This document shows, one piece after another, positions 19,724 through 28,370 of a DNA stretch of 64,000 nt. Every line of letters starts with the position of its first letter. Within the stretch, counting starts at the first letter, position 1. Position numbers and translations under genes: made by a program. This DNA is from Aurantiochytrium sp. KH105 (taxonomy: Eukaryota > Sar > Bigyra > Thraustochytrida > Thraustochytriidae), in NCBI GenBank assembly GCA_003116975.1, contig BGKB01000009.1, positions 249,126 through 313,125 on the forward strand. The letters run 5' to 3'. The notes under the pieces are model-generated. The model did no database searches and was not told the DNA's origin. It saw nothing but the letters and a program-made list of their open reading frames with translations.

Positions 19724-20512
19724 ATGGACGAGACTTCCTCTGAGATGCTCCAGCCCATGGAATTTTTGCAGCCAATCGAGGCGATTCAGCCCATCAATCT
19801 CGTCAAGGAGCACACTTCTGCCGTGGCTGCTCTCGCTGCTGCAAGCTCTGGGGAGAGAAATGCCGAGATCCGAGCGACGACGCGCTCAGAAGTGTCTCCG
19901 TCGACAAGAGTTCCGACGTCGCCAAACCCGGCGTCCTCGCCAAACCCTGCTGCCTCGGACTCTTCGTCATCGAGGCCGACGACCTTTCGAGACGGCGGAC
20001 GACAGAGCAGTGTGCTCATTGCGTCTGGAGGTATTTCCGAAGAGGGCTGCTACCTCACATTCGACACAGTGAGCGAAGGCACTCTCTTCCTAAACTGGAG
20101 CGAGACACATGTGAGCGGAGCTGTGGCCTTTTTCCGTCCCGGAAAGCCTGTGGCCAAGTTCAAGTACAAGCAAAACGGTGGCAAAAGCGAGCTCATTCGA
20201 AACCTGCGTGGCGGAACCGGCAAGGGCATGAAGCGCTACTACCAGGGGTGGACTCAGTTTGTCAAGCTTGCCCGCGACAACCAGTCCGAGCTCGTAATCT
20301 GGAACAAGCAGAACGAGGTCGGCGTTTACTTTCTTGACAAGGACAATGCGGTTCGCGTTCTGGAGAGCAACCGTCCTATCGACACGCAACTCATTCACGC
20401 CATTGCAGTCATGGCGCCGGGAAATTCTACCTTTTCGGGAGTTAACACTATGACACGCGATTACTTTGCTGGAACCGGCAATCGTGAGGGCGCTGCTCTT
20501 TTGTTCAACTAA
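19724..20512 (+). CDS. Unrecognised protein with a conserved-looking globular C-terminal half
   Basis: This 262-residue protein has no family I can name. The first 90 residues are low-complexity: a hydrophobic/Gln/Pro repeat-like opening with three QPM/QPI turns, then a Ser/Pro/Ala-rich linker. From about residue 95 to the end it looks like a compact, strand-rich domain with alternating hydrophobic and glycine residues (VLIASGGISEEGCYLTFDTV; FLNWSETHVSGAVAFF; FVKLARDNQSELVIWN; EVGVYFLDKDNAVRVL). A phospholipid-scramblase or tubby-like beta-barrel is one possible fold, but I cannot show it. There is no signal peptide or membrane segment. The coding frame has clean codon use and is followed by a tandem TAACTAACTAAG stop region. 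Probably a real gene, possibly lineage-restricted. Confidence 0.72.
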   Translation: MDETSSEMLQPMEFLQPIEAIQPINLVKEHTSAVAALAAASSGERNAEIRATTRSEVSPSTRVPTSPNPASSPNPAASDSSSSRPTTFRDGGRQSSVLIASGGISEEGCYLTFDTVSEGTLFLNWSETHVSGAVAFFRPGKPVAKFKYKQNGGKSELIRNLRGGTGKGMKRYYQGWTQFVKLARDNQSELVIWNKQNEVGVYFLDKDNAVRVLESNRPIDTQLIHAIAVMAPGNSTFSGVNTMTRDYFAGTGNREGAALLFN

Positions 20513-20796
20513 CTAACTAAGCTTAGGCCAAGGCCCTCAGTCTGTAAATCCGGCGCGGCTATAAAGATACTTGTTCTTCTCTTTTTCTTTTCCTCCTTTT
20601 CTTATGACTGTATTGCGCGATGGTCTGCGAATCTCTTGTTTGCCTCGTTTCGAATACCTGCACCATATGCATTCTTGCAATGTCTGCGACTCAGATGCAT
20701 TTTCACAATGTCTGCGCCACATGCATTGCTTGCACTTGCTTGCACAAATGGTCGAAAATCGGTCGTACGTTTTTCTGTTTTGACGATGGGGAAATT

Positions 20797-22275
20797 TCAT
20801 AGCAAACCCTGACGCTTGAGATCTAAATATGTCTTGCGATCAAGAACGTTGCCCTCGGAATCCTCAAGCTGCTCTTGGTCTCGAGAAAATGTATCTTGCT
20901 CAATGCTGGAGCGCAGCTTGGCGTAGAGGGCGCGGGCCTCGTCAATCTTGCTAATTTCATGAAAGTGTGCCGTGTTTGGAATACCGAGGACACTCATGCC
21001 ATGCGCGTGACGCCAATCGCGAAAATGACGCTCATAGGCGTGTCGACCGCGGTAAATGTGGTTGCCGCAAATTTCGCACGTGTACTCAACATTGAGACCG
21101 TGCAGTTTGTACAGCCAAAGTGGAATCGGTTTCCCATCCCAATCAAGAGGCAGATTCTGACGATTGTGATCGTTGTCGAGATCGTTGTCAGCGGCGTCCG
21201 CGTAAAGAGCGTCCTCGTCATCGTCATCGCCAAGTTCGCGTTTTGCCTCTGCCTCTTCCTCCTGACGAAGCTCTTCGTACGTTTGAGTTTGTTTGCGTGT
21301 GATGAAGGAGACGGTTGCGTCCACAAAGTCTGCCAAATTCTCCACGAGGAACTGAACAAGGGCCTCCTCGCGAGCTACTTGATAAGCGTCAAAAAGGCGC
21401 GCCTTGCGCCAAACTTTTGCGTCTTGTGCGTCGCTCGGCGGACGCGCCAATTCGGCAGGCCCTAGGTGCAAAGGATGCTCACGAATGAGATTGAGTCGTT
21501 CAACTCGTTGCGGCGGGCTTCCGCCTGATTTTGCGCCGCGAACCAGGAGCTCTCGCATAACTTTTGGAGCATCAAGCGCGGCCACTTCCTCGTCAGACTG
21601 GAGCTGCGTGCGCTCCCAGCCGGCGACGCGACCTTCTCGCCAGGCGTCTTCGAAGCGCGCCGCCACAGCGTCGAGGTCTAAGAAAACAAGCGCTTGTGCT
21701 CGACGATGGAACCCGTCGAGATAAGCATGAAGCGCCTTGAGGTACTCGAGGTACGGCCTGTGCGCTTTGACCTTGAGAATGTCAATGTCCGCAAAGTTGG
21801 CTAGACGACCGAGGTACTCGGTGTAGGAGATGTTTTTCCCGAGGCTGTCTGCGCCCTTCAAATTTGTAAACGTATGGAAGAGTGCGTGCAGGTCAAGGTA
21901 CTTGCCGTGGCGCTCCTCGCCGCTCCACTGCGGCGCCTCCGCCGCGCGCGCGGCGCAGACCTCGAGGACATCGACCTGGCCCTTGGCGTTTGGGTGCCGC
22001 GTGTAGAACTCTTGGAGCGCGCGCTTCTCCATAAAGAAGCCCTGCATGTCCTCGCTCTTGATGCGAGCCACCTCCTCCTCGACATTCTGGCCGCGCTCGC
22101 GCCAGGCGGCGTCGTCTCGCGCGGCGGCTGCGGTCTCGCGGAGGAGCTTGGCGACCTTGAAGTCCTCGTTGAGTCTGCCAAGCCTGCCCCCGGCGCGTTT
22201 CTTGCGGGCCAGCGCGGCCGCCACGCCGCGCTCGAGGCCCTCCAGCTCCTCCACCGCCCCCCGCGCGCGCTCCAT
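20797..22275 (-). CDS. SF3A3: Splicing factor 3A subunit 3 (SF3a60/Prp9)
   Basis: This 492-residue protein is close to human SF3A3 (501 residues). SF3a60 is part of the SF3a complex of the U2 snRNP, needed to form the pre-spliceosome. Helical N-terminal and PRP9-like segments are present (FYTRHPNAKG; GKYLDLHALFHTFTNLK; YTEYLGRLANF). A C-terminal C2H2-type zinc finger of the family is visible (YTCEICGNHIYRGRHAYERH, about residues 395-415), followed by the typical FRDWRHAHGMSVLGIPNT and the helix ending in DLKRQGLL. The open frame runs on upstream to 22815, but that part encodes poly-leucine and repeat-derived sequence over the TTC repeat, so I place the start at the ATG at 22275, just before MERARGAVEELEG. 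It forms a divergent pair with ATP10, with 300 bp between the start codons. Confidence 0.93.
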   Translation of the reverse strand: MERARGAVEELEGLERGVAAALARKKRAGGRLGRLNEDFKVAKLLRETAAAARDDAAWRERGQNVEEEVARIKSEDMQGFFMEKRALQEFYTRHPNAKGQVDVLEVCAARAAEAPQWSGEERHGKYLDLHALFHTFTNLKGADSLGKNISYTEYLGRLANFADIDILKVKAHRPYLEYLKALHAYLDGFHRRAQALVFLDLDAVAARFEDAWREGRVAGWERTQLQSDEEVAALDAPKVMRELLVRGAKSGGSPPQRVERLNLIREHPLHLGPAELARPPSDAQDAKVWRKARLFDAYQVAREEALVQFLVENLADFVDATVSFITRKQTQTYEELRQEEEAEAKRELGDDDDEDALYADAADNDLDNDHNRQNLPLDWDGKPIPLWLYKLHGLNVEYTCEICGNHIYRGRHAYERHFRDWRHAHGMSVLGIPNTAHFHEISKIDEARALYAKLRSSIEQDTFSRDQEQLEDSEGNVLDRKTYLDLKRQGLL

Positions 22276-22575
22276 GCTCCCGCGCAGGCGCCCCGCCGCG
22301 GTCTTCCTTTCCGGATATGCTCGCTCCACCTGCTGCTCCGCTGCTTCTCCTTCTCCTTCTCCTTGTTGTCCTTCTCCTTCTCCTTCTCCTCCTTCTTCTT
22401 CTTCTTCTTCTTCTTCTTCTTCTTCTTCTTCTTCTTCTTCGGCGACTCGGTGGCCGTCGCGAGCGGGCTCGAGCAGGAGCAGCCAAAGCGCCAAGGCAGC
22501 CGCGGCAGCGCGCCAGCGAGCGTCGCGAGCGAGGAGGGGAGGCGGGGAGGCAGCGAGGGGTCGGGGCCGCGCGGG
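22276..22575. promoter_or_regulatory. Likely shared bidirectional promoter, SF3A3 / ATP10
   Basis: Only 300 bp separate the two divergent start codons, so promoters and leaders of both genes must lie here. Over a third of it (22343-22440) is a pyrimidine-rich CTT/CTTCTC repeat tract. The assignment is positional only; I see no TATA box. Confidence 0.6.
22343..22440. repeat. CTT/CTTCTC polypyrimidine tract
   Basis: It begins with imperfect CTTCTC units and ends in about 16 perfect CTT triplets (22392-22440). It lies inside the short SF3A3/ATP10 divergent region. Confidence 0.95.
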
Positions 22576-22712
22576 ATGCTCGCCATCGCCGCGAAGGCCG
22601 CCTGGGCCGCGCGGGGCCCGGCGAGAAGGGCGACGATGACCGCGGCCACGACTGCGCGGCGGGGTCTCGCGGCCGCCGCGCAAGGAGACCCACGCGGAGA
22701 CAGCCAGCAGGA

Positions 22713-22745
<33 letters not shown>

Positions 22746-23442
22746 GCAGCAGCAGCCGCAGCAGCAGCAAGAGGAGCCTGAAAAGGAGGAAAAGAGTGCA
22801 AAGCAGGAGAGACACGAGGAGCTCATGGGCAAGCTACGCGCATGGATGGAAACCAGCCTTCTCGTGCAGCTGAGACGCGTGCATGAAAAGCCAGACATGA
22901 AACTCTTCGAGGCGGACGAAATGCTTATCCCACGCGAAGACGCCAAAAAGATGCCGCCGCTCAATCTGGAGGCTATTACGGGCCAGCCTCTGTTTGTTCC
23001 GAGCACTGGACGCGTCACCCTACTCTTGGTGTCTTTTAACCAGCTCGGTTTCGATCATCTGCCGACGTGGAGAGACCCTGTGGAGCGCCACTTGCACGCA
23101 GGCGTGACGTCTCAAAAACAACGCAACAAGCGCTCGCTCCAGATCGTCACCGTCTCCGCAGTTGAAAACCGCCTCTACCGTGCATTTTCTGGTGTGCTAG
23201 GTCGCGTCTTTGAGAAAACCGTGGATCCTCGTCATGCCAACTCTACAGCAGCCTATTACGGCGATTTCTCCCCTTGGAAACCCTCGCTCGATATTCGCAA
23301 TCGCATTGTAGGATATGCCTTTCTCATTGACCCGCAAGGTCTTGTACGATGGAAAGGTTGCGCGGAGTGCACTTTTCACGAGAGCTTGCAGCTCATTCGC
23401 TGCCTCACCGAACTTTTGGAAGAAAAGGATCCTGCGCGATGA
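22576..23442 (+). CDS. ATP10: ATP10-like mitochondrial F1Fo ATP synthase assembly factor
   Basis: This 288-residue protein resembles Atp10, a mitochondrial inner-membrane protein that helps assemble the Fo part of ATP synthase, notably subunit 6. The family pattern is visible in the C-terminal half: VPSTGRVTLLLVSFNQLGFD, then VGYAFLIDPQGLVRWKGC near the end, which is the most typical Atp10 block. The N-terminus (MLAIAAKAAWAARGPARRAT) is rich in Ala/Arg without acids and looks like a mitochondrial presequence. A glutamine tract (about residues 47-65) from a CAG repeat separates it from a charged helix. The frame is open far upstream, antisense to SF3A3; the ATG at 22576 is chosen because it begins the presequence. 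Confidence rests on the C-terminal block and the targeting signal together. Confidence 0.83.
22716..22770 (+). repeat. CAG repeat coding a glutamine tract in ATP10
   Basis: About 18 CAG-type triplets with CCG interruptions encode Gln with scattered Pro in the linker after the presequence. Confidence 0.95.
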
Positions 23443-23809
23443 TTACCACCGATAGAAGTAGAATATGTTAGGACAAAAGCTTTGAAGTGTAAGACCAAGT
23501 CACCAAGTTGCTTTTGTTGGTTTTCTGATTGAGCTTCTTGCATAATTTTGCTCACAGTCAATTTCTCAAGGAGAAGATAAAATTGTTTACAAATGAGGTC
23601 GTTGACCTGTGCATGAACGTCAAGCTTGGCGGTCGACACTTACGTCACCATCTATTCTACATATTGGCGTTGTAAAGTGCACACGCGCGCAGTCAAGCAG
23701 GAATATTATCAAAAAAGTATCGTGCTTCATGCGCGATTCATCTTGGTTTCCCCTCGCCACAACTTGACGAAGTGAAATGCATTCTGGCAGACTTGAGGGT
23801 GGAGCTGTT
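23443..23809. other. Convergent intergenic region
   Basis: This 367-bp AT-rich gap lies between the 3' ends of ATP10 and the small Cys/His protein gene. It is presumed 3' untranslated sequence. No gene or repeat is seen. Confidence 0.6.
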
Positions 23810-24171
23810 TCATTCGAGATCCATGGGGGCCCCTCCAGCGCTAAAAGAGGGCATCGCGGCCGCTTGATCGCGAGCTTGTGGAGCGGCAGGGCACCATTCT
23901 TGATGAAATTCCATCCGCGATATCGCGATGAGGCCTTCGCAGCGAGTGCACATGAACGATGAACCATCTTTAGCTGCATCGCGTAGGATATCGGCCTGAC
24001 CGCGGTCCCTGAGAACGCTACTTCGCCCATCGAGGATTTTTAGGGCCTCTTGCACAAGCGCAGCAGGCTGTCCTTGAAGCAAGGTTTGTCTTCTCGGGTC
24101 ATCGACACTGAGGGCTTCCAATGCTTCGACAAGGGCTTCAACGTCTTCAATGCCTTGCATGCCTTGCATGC

Positions 24172-24207
<36 letters not shown>

Positions 24208-24484
24208 GCTGGTTGTGTAGCTGGTGGTGCTGTCGATGTTGCTGTTGTTGTTCTTGTGCGCCCTCACTCTGGTGGTCCACCATAGTTTCGTTGCTTCTGG
24301 CAAACATGGTTTCCGGGGTTGGAGCCCAGCCTGACGGTGCGGCGCTTTTCTTCTTTCTTCGCGCCAAAGATGCGGGCCCAACAGACGACAGGATCAACGG
24401 CGCGCCACGTGACGTGTGAGCCGTCCCATGGCCCCTGGCGACGAGCTCCGTTCTTGCTTCTCTGTTGAGGCTCCGATTCGCCAT
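23810..24484 (-). CDS. Small glutamine-rich protein with a Cys/His cluster
   Basis: This 224-residue protein is unrecognised overall. The N-terminal half is basic and low-complexity, with a Gln/His-rich region from CAG/CAT repeats (about residues 76-104). A helical segment follows (GIEDVEALVEALEALSVDDP). Near residues 178-200 the pattern CTRCEGLIAISRMEFHQEWC gives Cys-x2-Cys...His-x3-Cys, consistent with a small zinc-binding finger; no defined subfamily could be assigned. The ATG at 24484 is the first in frame. It is divergent from the riboflavin kinase gene, with 280 bp between starts, so a shared promoter is likely. It is probably a real gene because the non-repeat parts have ordinary codon use. 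Confidence 0.6.
24147..24250 (-). repeat. CAG/CAT repeat coding a Gln/His tract
   Basis: CTG, GTTGCT and TGG/GTG triplets on the plus strand read as Gln and His codons on the minus strand within the Cys/His protein gene. Confidence 0.85.
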
Positions 24485-24764
24485 CGTCGTCGCCTCGAGA
24501 GAGGGGGTCGCAACCCAGCGAAAAGACCTAACTCTGTGGCTCGCGCTCTCTTAGGCCGCGTAGCACAAGGTCCGCGTTGTTTTGTTTCTGTGGAAGCTCG
24601 AGCATTCCCAAGTCGTCCGTCGCCGCGCAGGGCGCGCGAGTCTCGAGGATCTGCAGCTGCTCGCGCGCGGGGCACGCCGAGGAAGTCGGGCACGAGCGCA
24701 GGCGAGAGACGCGGATCACGGTCGCGTCGACGCTGACGCGCGCGTGGAGACTCGGCTTTGGAGG

Positions 24765-25322
24765 ATGATGCGCGAGGCGGGGATCTTTGCGGCAGGCGCC
24801 GCGGGCGCGCTGTGGCTCGTGCGGCAGTCGGTGCGGCAGGGCGCTCGCGCGGCGAGGCAGCAGCGTGGGCTCTACAGCGCCGCCGACGTGAGCCAGGTGG
24901 AACCGCCTCTGGTCCTCCATGGGGAAGTGGTCAAGGGATTTGGGCGTGGCGGAAAGTTGCTCGGATGCCCGACCGCAAACATTGACGAGAAAGCCGTGGG
25001 CAACGCGCTCGAGAGTTTTGGCACCGGCGTGTACTTTGGATGGGCAAAGCTCGACGGCAAGGTGTACAAGATGGTCACCTCTATCGGGTGGAATCCGTAC
25101 TTTAAGAACGACAAGAAGACGGTGGAACCGCACATTCTGCACGATTTTAAAGGGGACTTTTACGGCAAGATGCTCTCGATCGTGGTCTGCGCCAAGATTA
25201 GACCGGAGCTCAACTTTGATTCCATGGAAGCGCTGGTAGAAGCCATCGACAATGACAAGGCGATTGCCGTCAAGGCTCTCGATGACAAGCGCTACGAGCC
25301 TCTCAAGGCTAAGCTTTCATAG
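24765..25322 (+). CDS. RFK: Riboflavin kinase, with N-terminal hydrophobic segment
   Basis: This 185-residue monofunctional riboflavin kinase (flavokinase, Fmn1 type) phosphorylates riboflavin to FMN with ATP. The family motifs are nearly intact: GRGGKLLGCPTANI, GTGVYFGWAKLDGKVYKMVT, SIGWNPYFKNDKKTVEPHIL and HDFKGDFYGKMLSI; RPELNFDSMEALVEAI corresponds to the C-terminal helices. Ahead of the domain lies a hydrophobic stretch with basic residues (REAGIFAAGAAGALWLVRQS), suggesting a membrane anchor or a mitochondrial/ER targeting signal. Animal RFK has none, whereas yeast Fmn1 is membrane-associated. Two adjacent ATGs at 24765 and 24768 could start it; the frame is open further upstream without homology. 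It forms a divergent pair with the small Cys/His protein gene. Confidence 0.92.
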   Translation: MMREAGIFAAGAAGALWLVRQSVRQGARAARQQRGLYSAADVSQVEPPLVLHGEVVKGFGRGGKLLGCPTANIDEKAVGNALESFGTGVYFGWAKLDGKVYKMVTSIGWNPYFKNDKKTVEPHILHDFKGDFYGKMLSIVVCAKIRPELNFDSMEALVEAIDNDKAIAVKALDDKRYEPLKAKLS

Positions 25323-25717
25323 GGCGCCCGCCATTGATTTTCTGAGTTTTGACAAAAGTGTCGACCCTCATGACGGAGGTTTCATTTTCGCCATGTATAC
25401 CACGTAGACATTTTACTCTGACACATGCACACAGATACATTCACATTTTTAAATCACGATTGAAGTCAGATCTGACAAGAAGTTTTCTTGCGAGATTCCA
25501 TCACATTGAGCTGCCCTGGTGTCTCACTCACGATGCAAGGTAAGGAAACGAGACGAGACGAGCCGAGCCGAGCCCTTATCCCGGCCAGATCCTTCGCTTC
25601 TGCTTTCGCCTTCGCCATCTTCCGAATGCAAAGAAAGACGAGAACTGGGAAAGTAGAAAGGGAGAAGCGGGAAAATGGGATGAGGATATAAGAGTTCCTT
25701 GGCTGCCTTGGCGCTGA
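25323..25717. other. Convergent intergenic region with short pentamers
   Basis: This 395-bp gap lies between the 3' ends of riboflavin kinase and the lactamase/cNMP-binding gene. It contains five tandem ACGAG/CCGAG pentamers at 25549-25573. No gene is seen. Confidence 0.6.
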
Positions 25718-28261
25718 TCAGGTAATGCAGCGCGTGTGAATGACACTCAGCAAAAAGCCCGGGTTGCCCTTGAAGAACTCGAGTAGACCTGCGCGTGGGA
25801 TGAGAAGACACGATGTGGTCTCAAGAGCCTCGAGCTTGAGATTGTGCGGCTTGTTGTCAAGCATGGCATCCGTTTCGAGAATGAGAGCCCCTCGGGTATA
25901 GGTGTTGTTACCGCTAAAGCTATAACGGGCGGATTGGCGGCGGTCACGGCGACATTGTCTCTGCGGCGCCGCACCAGCTTCGCGTGGTGAGGTTTGGCTG
26001 GCTTGGAGAACTTGCGGCGGGGGCGGCCCGCCCGTGGGACCGCTCGTCGGAAGAAGCGAAGTCGGGTCCGAGCAGCAGAGGCGGCCCGTCTCAACAACGC
26101 AAGCGTACTCAATGGGATCTCCGACGTTCCAAATGCTCTCACCTTCACGGAAAATACGGCGCTCGAAAATGGTCTCGAGCTGCGTTTTTTGCGATTCGCT
26201 GAGCATGCGCAGCAATGAGTTGGCGCCAATCGTAGCCCAGCTGCCCGACTGCCGCATGCCAACGAGGTGGTCCATGCGCTGGATTACGTCCGTACCCTGG
26301 AGCATCCAGCGAAAGTCCTCGCGCTCGAACTTGAGCAGTGTCACGTCCACGATAGCAAAAATGTCCGCAGTGCGCAACGAGTTCTCCGAGATGAGTGCTT
26401 GCTCGCCAAAGTAGTCGCCCGCATAGTAGGTCTTCACGGTTGTTGTTTTCCTCGGCGATTCGCGAGGATTTGCAATTGGAGCTCCAGTTGCAGTGCTCCC
26501 AGGCTTCGAGGGGGCGGCGTCTTCGCTTCGCGTCGTCTGGTTGCCCTTTTCTTCCTCCTCGTCACGCACTGAGGCTGCTCGTTCTTTGCATACTTTGCGA
26601 TTGTCGACCACACGCACCTCGCAGCGGCCAGACATGACGGCATAGAAGCAAGAACCAATATCTCCCTTGCGTAGGATGCACTCGCCGGCACGAATCTCCT
26701 CTGTCCTACAAAAAGAGAGAATGTCGGACGCGTGCTTGACAGTGAGGTGCGAAAAAAGGGGTATCGAGGACACGAGATCGAGAATTTCAAGCGCGCGTGA
26801 GTGCGGCGGCTCTTCGACGCCGTCGAGCGAAATGGTATGTTCAACTCCAGGAATTGCAGCACGTAGACCAGACCCCTCTGGGATCTTGTCGAGCGACACG
26901 TGGACCACATACAGCCTCTTCTTGACATCATCTGGCAACGCACTGAGGGTTTCCATGGGGGTATGAATGGGCGGCACCCCTGCCTCATGCAGAATGAGAT
27001 CGCGGTCCCAGGGAAACTCGAGCAGCGCGTCCCGGCGTCCCGGCGAGAGTACCCCGTCTTCGCAGAGCTGCTGAATGCGCGTCGGATCGTTCATATGATC
27101 GGCCGAGAAAACGATGCTTCGCCCACCGAAAAAAGCTTCAAAGCCCACGCAAGGAATGGAGTGCAGACTGTAGAAAAACCGAAGCACGCCGCCCCGGCAC
27201 TTGACATCGGCGCCGACGCGAACGGGACGAAAAGAGAAAACGGTTGTCAAGAATGACTCGTCGAGGCCTGAAAGCGCGGCATATTTTCGTAAGAAGCAAC
27301 CATGAATCGTTGGCGTGGTCATGAGCGTAACTTTGCCTTCCTGGAGGATTTTTTGAAAGGTCCCTGCGTCATGGTCCGCATGACAGTGTGTGACAATGAC
27401 AGCATCAATGAGCGAGGGGGCAATGTTGTTTTCCTGAAGCAAGACGGACGAGTTGGGCGGCGGGTCCACCATGAGGCCGCGTCGATTCATCCATAGTACA
27501 TACCCCGATGTGCTTCCCTTGGGATCGAATCCGTGCGAGCTGCCAAGAACCGTGACCCCAAAAAGAGGCGGCTTGAAGACTGGTGCGTCGAGCACGGCTT
27601 CCGGCGAAGGACTGTGGGGGATGCGAACACGTTCGTCAATGATGGCGATCTCATTACCCTCTGCGTCGAAGACGATGTACTTTTCGTCGTGCATGAGAAT
27701 CTCCACGAATGTTGATCCGTCCTCGGAGGGAAGCTTGACACGTCGAGATGTTTCGTCAAAAATGGCAAATGAAAGAAGAAGGTCTACTGTGATGAGCTTG
27801 TCGCCAAAGTGCCGAAAGTACTCGAGTTCCTTGACGAGGTCAGGCCGCTTGTGCACGGGATAGTCGGGCGCGAAGTCGACTTCTGGGTCCCATTCGCGCG
27901 GGCCGAGGAGGGTTTCCTGAAAGACATTTTGGATACGTGTCTTTACGTCTTCGTCGTTCACGACAAGGCAGACTCGCTTGCCATTCTTGAAGAAGAAGTT
28001 GCAATACGCTGGAAATTCGAATTCGGCAACATTGACTCCTTGACTTGGACCAAACTTCTTGACGAAGCGCTCGGTCGGTACGACAAAAAAGGCAGGGATG
28101 CCGAGCCCCAGCACCATGCTGTCTTTGATGGTTTCTGGCGGGATGCCAAACTGAATAGGCCCAATTTCTGTCATGACAATCTTGCCACCCCGAGGCAGAT
28201 CGTACACAACCTGGGGCTGGGACGCCATGGAGTCCGTGTCATTGTCGCCGTCCTCGCTCAT
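25718..28261 (-). CDS. Metallo-beta-lactamase-fold protein with two cyclic-nucleotide-binding domains
   Basis: This 847-residue protein has three parts. Residues 1-230 are an N-terminal region of unknown fold. Residues about 232-480 form a metallo-beta-lactamase-like hydrolase: HCHADHDAG (H292, H294, D296, H297), later His/Asp positions at HSIP (H367) and SADHMND (D388, H389), and HEAGVPPIHT. Residues about 495-690 form a cyclic-nucleotide-binding domain (IPLFSHLTVKHASDI; phosphate-binding-cassette-like YFGEQALISENSLRTADIFA), interrupted by a basic/acidic low-complexity insert near 580-620. A second, weaker cNMP-binding domain spans about 700-845. The HxHxDH pattern fits RNase Z/PDE-type lactamase-fold hydrolases. 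A natural hypothesis is a hydrolase switched by cAMP or cGMP, or a cyclic-nucleotide phosphodiesterase with sensing domains. In the first cNMP domain the key Glu and the Arg-Thr-Ala are present, so binding is plausible. The frame continues upstream to a TTG at 28354; the ATG at 28261 is the first ATG. Confidence 0.85.
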   Translation of the reverse strand: MSEDGDNDTDSMASQPQVVYDLPRGGKIVMTEIGPIQFGIPPETIKDSMVLGLGIPAFFVVPTERFVKKFGPSQGVNVAEFEFPAYCNFFFKNGKRVCLVVNDEDVKTRIQNVFQETLLGPREWDPEVDFAPDYPVHKRPDLVKELEYFRHFGDKLITVDLLLSFAIFDETSRRVKLPSEDGSTFVEILMHDEKYIVFDAEGNEIAIIDERVRIPHSPSPEAVLDAPVFKPPLFGVTVLGSSHGFDPKGSTSGYVLWMNRRGLMVDPPPNSSVLLQENNIAPSLIDAVIVTHCHADHDAGTFQKILQEGKVTLMTTPTIHGCFLRKYAALSGLDESFLTTVFSFRPVRVGADVKCRGGVLRFFYSLHSIPCVGFEAFFGGRSIVFSADHMNDPTRIQQLCEDGVLSPGRRDALLEFPWDRDLILHEAGVPPIHTPMETLSALPDDVKKRLYVVHVSLDKIPEGSGLRAAIPGVEHTISLDGVEEPPHSRALEILDLVSSIPLFSHLTVKHASDILSFCRTEEIRAGECILRKGDIGSCFYAVMSGRCEVRVVDNRKVCKERAASVRDEEEEKGNQTTRSEDAAPSKPGSTATGAPIANPRESPRKTTTVKTYYAGDYFGEQALISENSLRTADIFAIVDVTLLKFEREDFRWMLQGTDVIQRMDHLVGMRQSGSWATIGANSLLRMLSESQKTQLETIFERRIFREGESIWNVGDPIEYACVVETGRLCCSDPTSLLPTSGPTGGPPPPQVLQASQTSPREAGAAPQRQCRRDRRQSARYSFSGNNTYTRGALILETDAMLDNKPHNLKLEALETTSCLLIPRAGLLEFFKGNPGFLLSVIHTRCIT

Positions 28262-28330
28262 GACCGCAGCGCACGACTTCAAATCGATAGAGAAGCGCGT
28301 AGCAACTTTTTGCGGTAGTATGTGCCGTCT

Positions 28331-28370
28331 GCAAGGCAGCGCAACACAACACAACGCAGCGCAACGCTGC
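28331..28370. repeat. Degenerate GCAAC/ACAAC/GCAGC pentamers
   Basis: Eight pentamers in register (GCAAG, GCAGC, GCAAC, ACAAC, ACAAC, GCAGC, GCAAC, GCTGC) lie just upstream of the lactamase/cNMP-binding gene start at 28261. Confidence 0.8.

Noticed and set aside
21874-22575. Upstream extension of the ATP10 frame
   Set aside because: It is antisense to SF3A3 coding sequence and crosses the CTT tract. The mitochondrial presequence begins at 22576.
22276-22815. Upstream extension of the SF3A3 frame, encoding poly-leucine and acidic runs
   Set aside because: It overlaps the ATP10 5' end on the opposite strand, and its content is the mirror image of CAG and CTT repeats. The recognised protein begins at the ATG at 22275.
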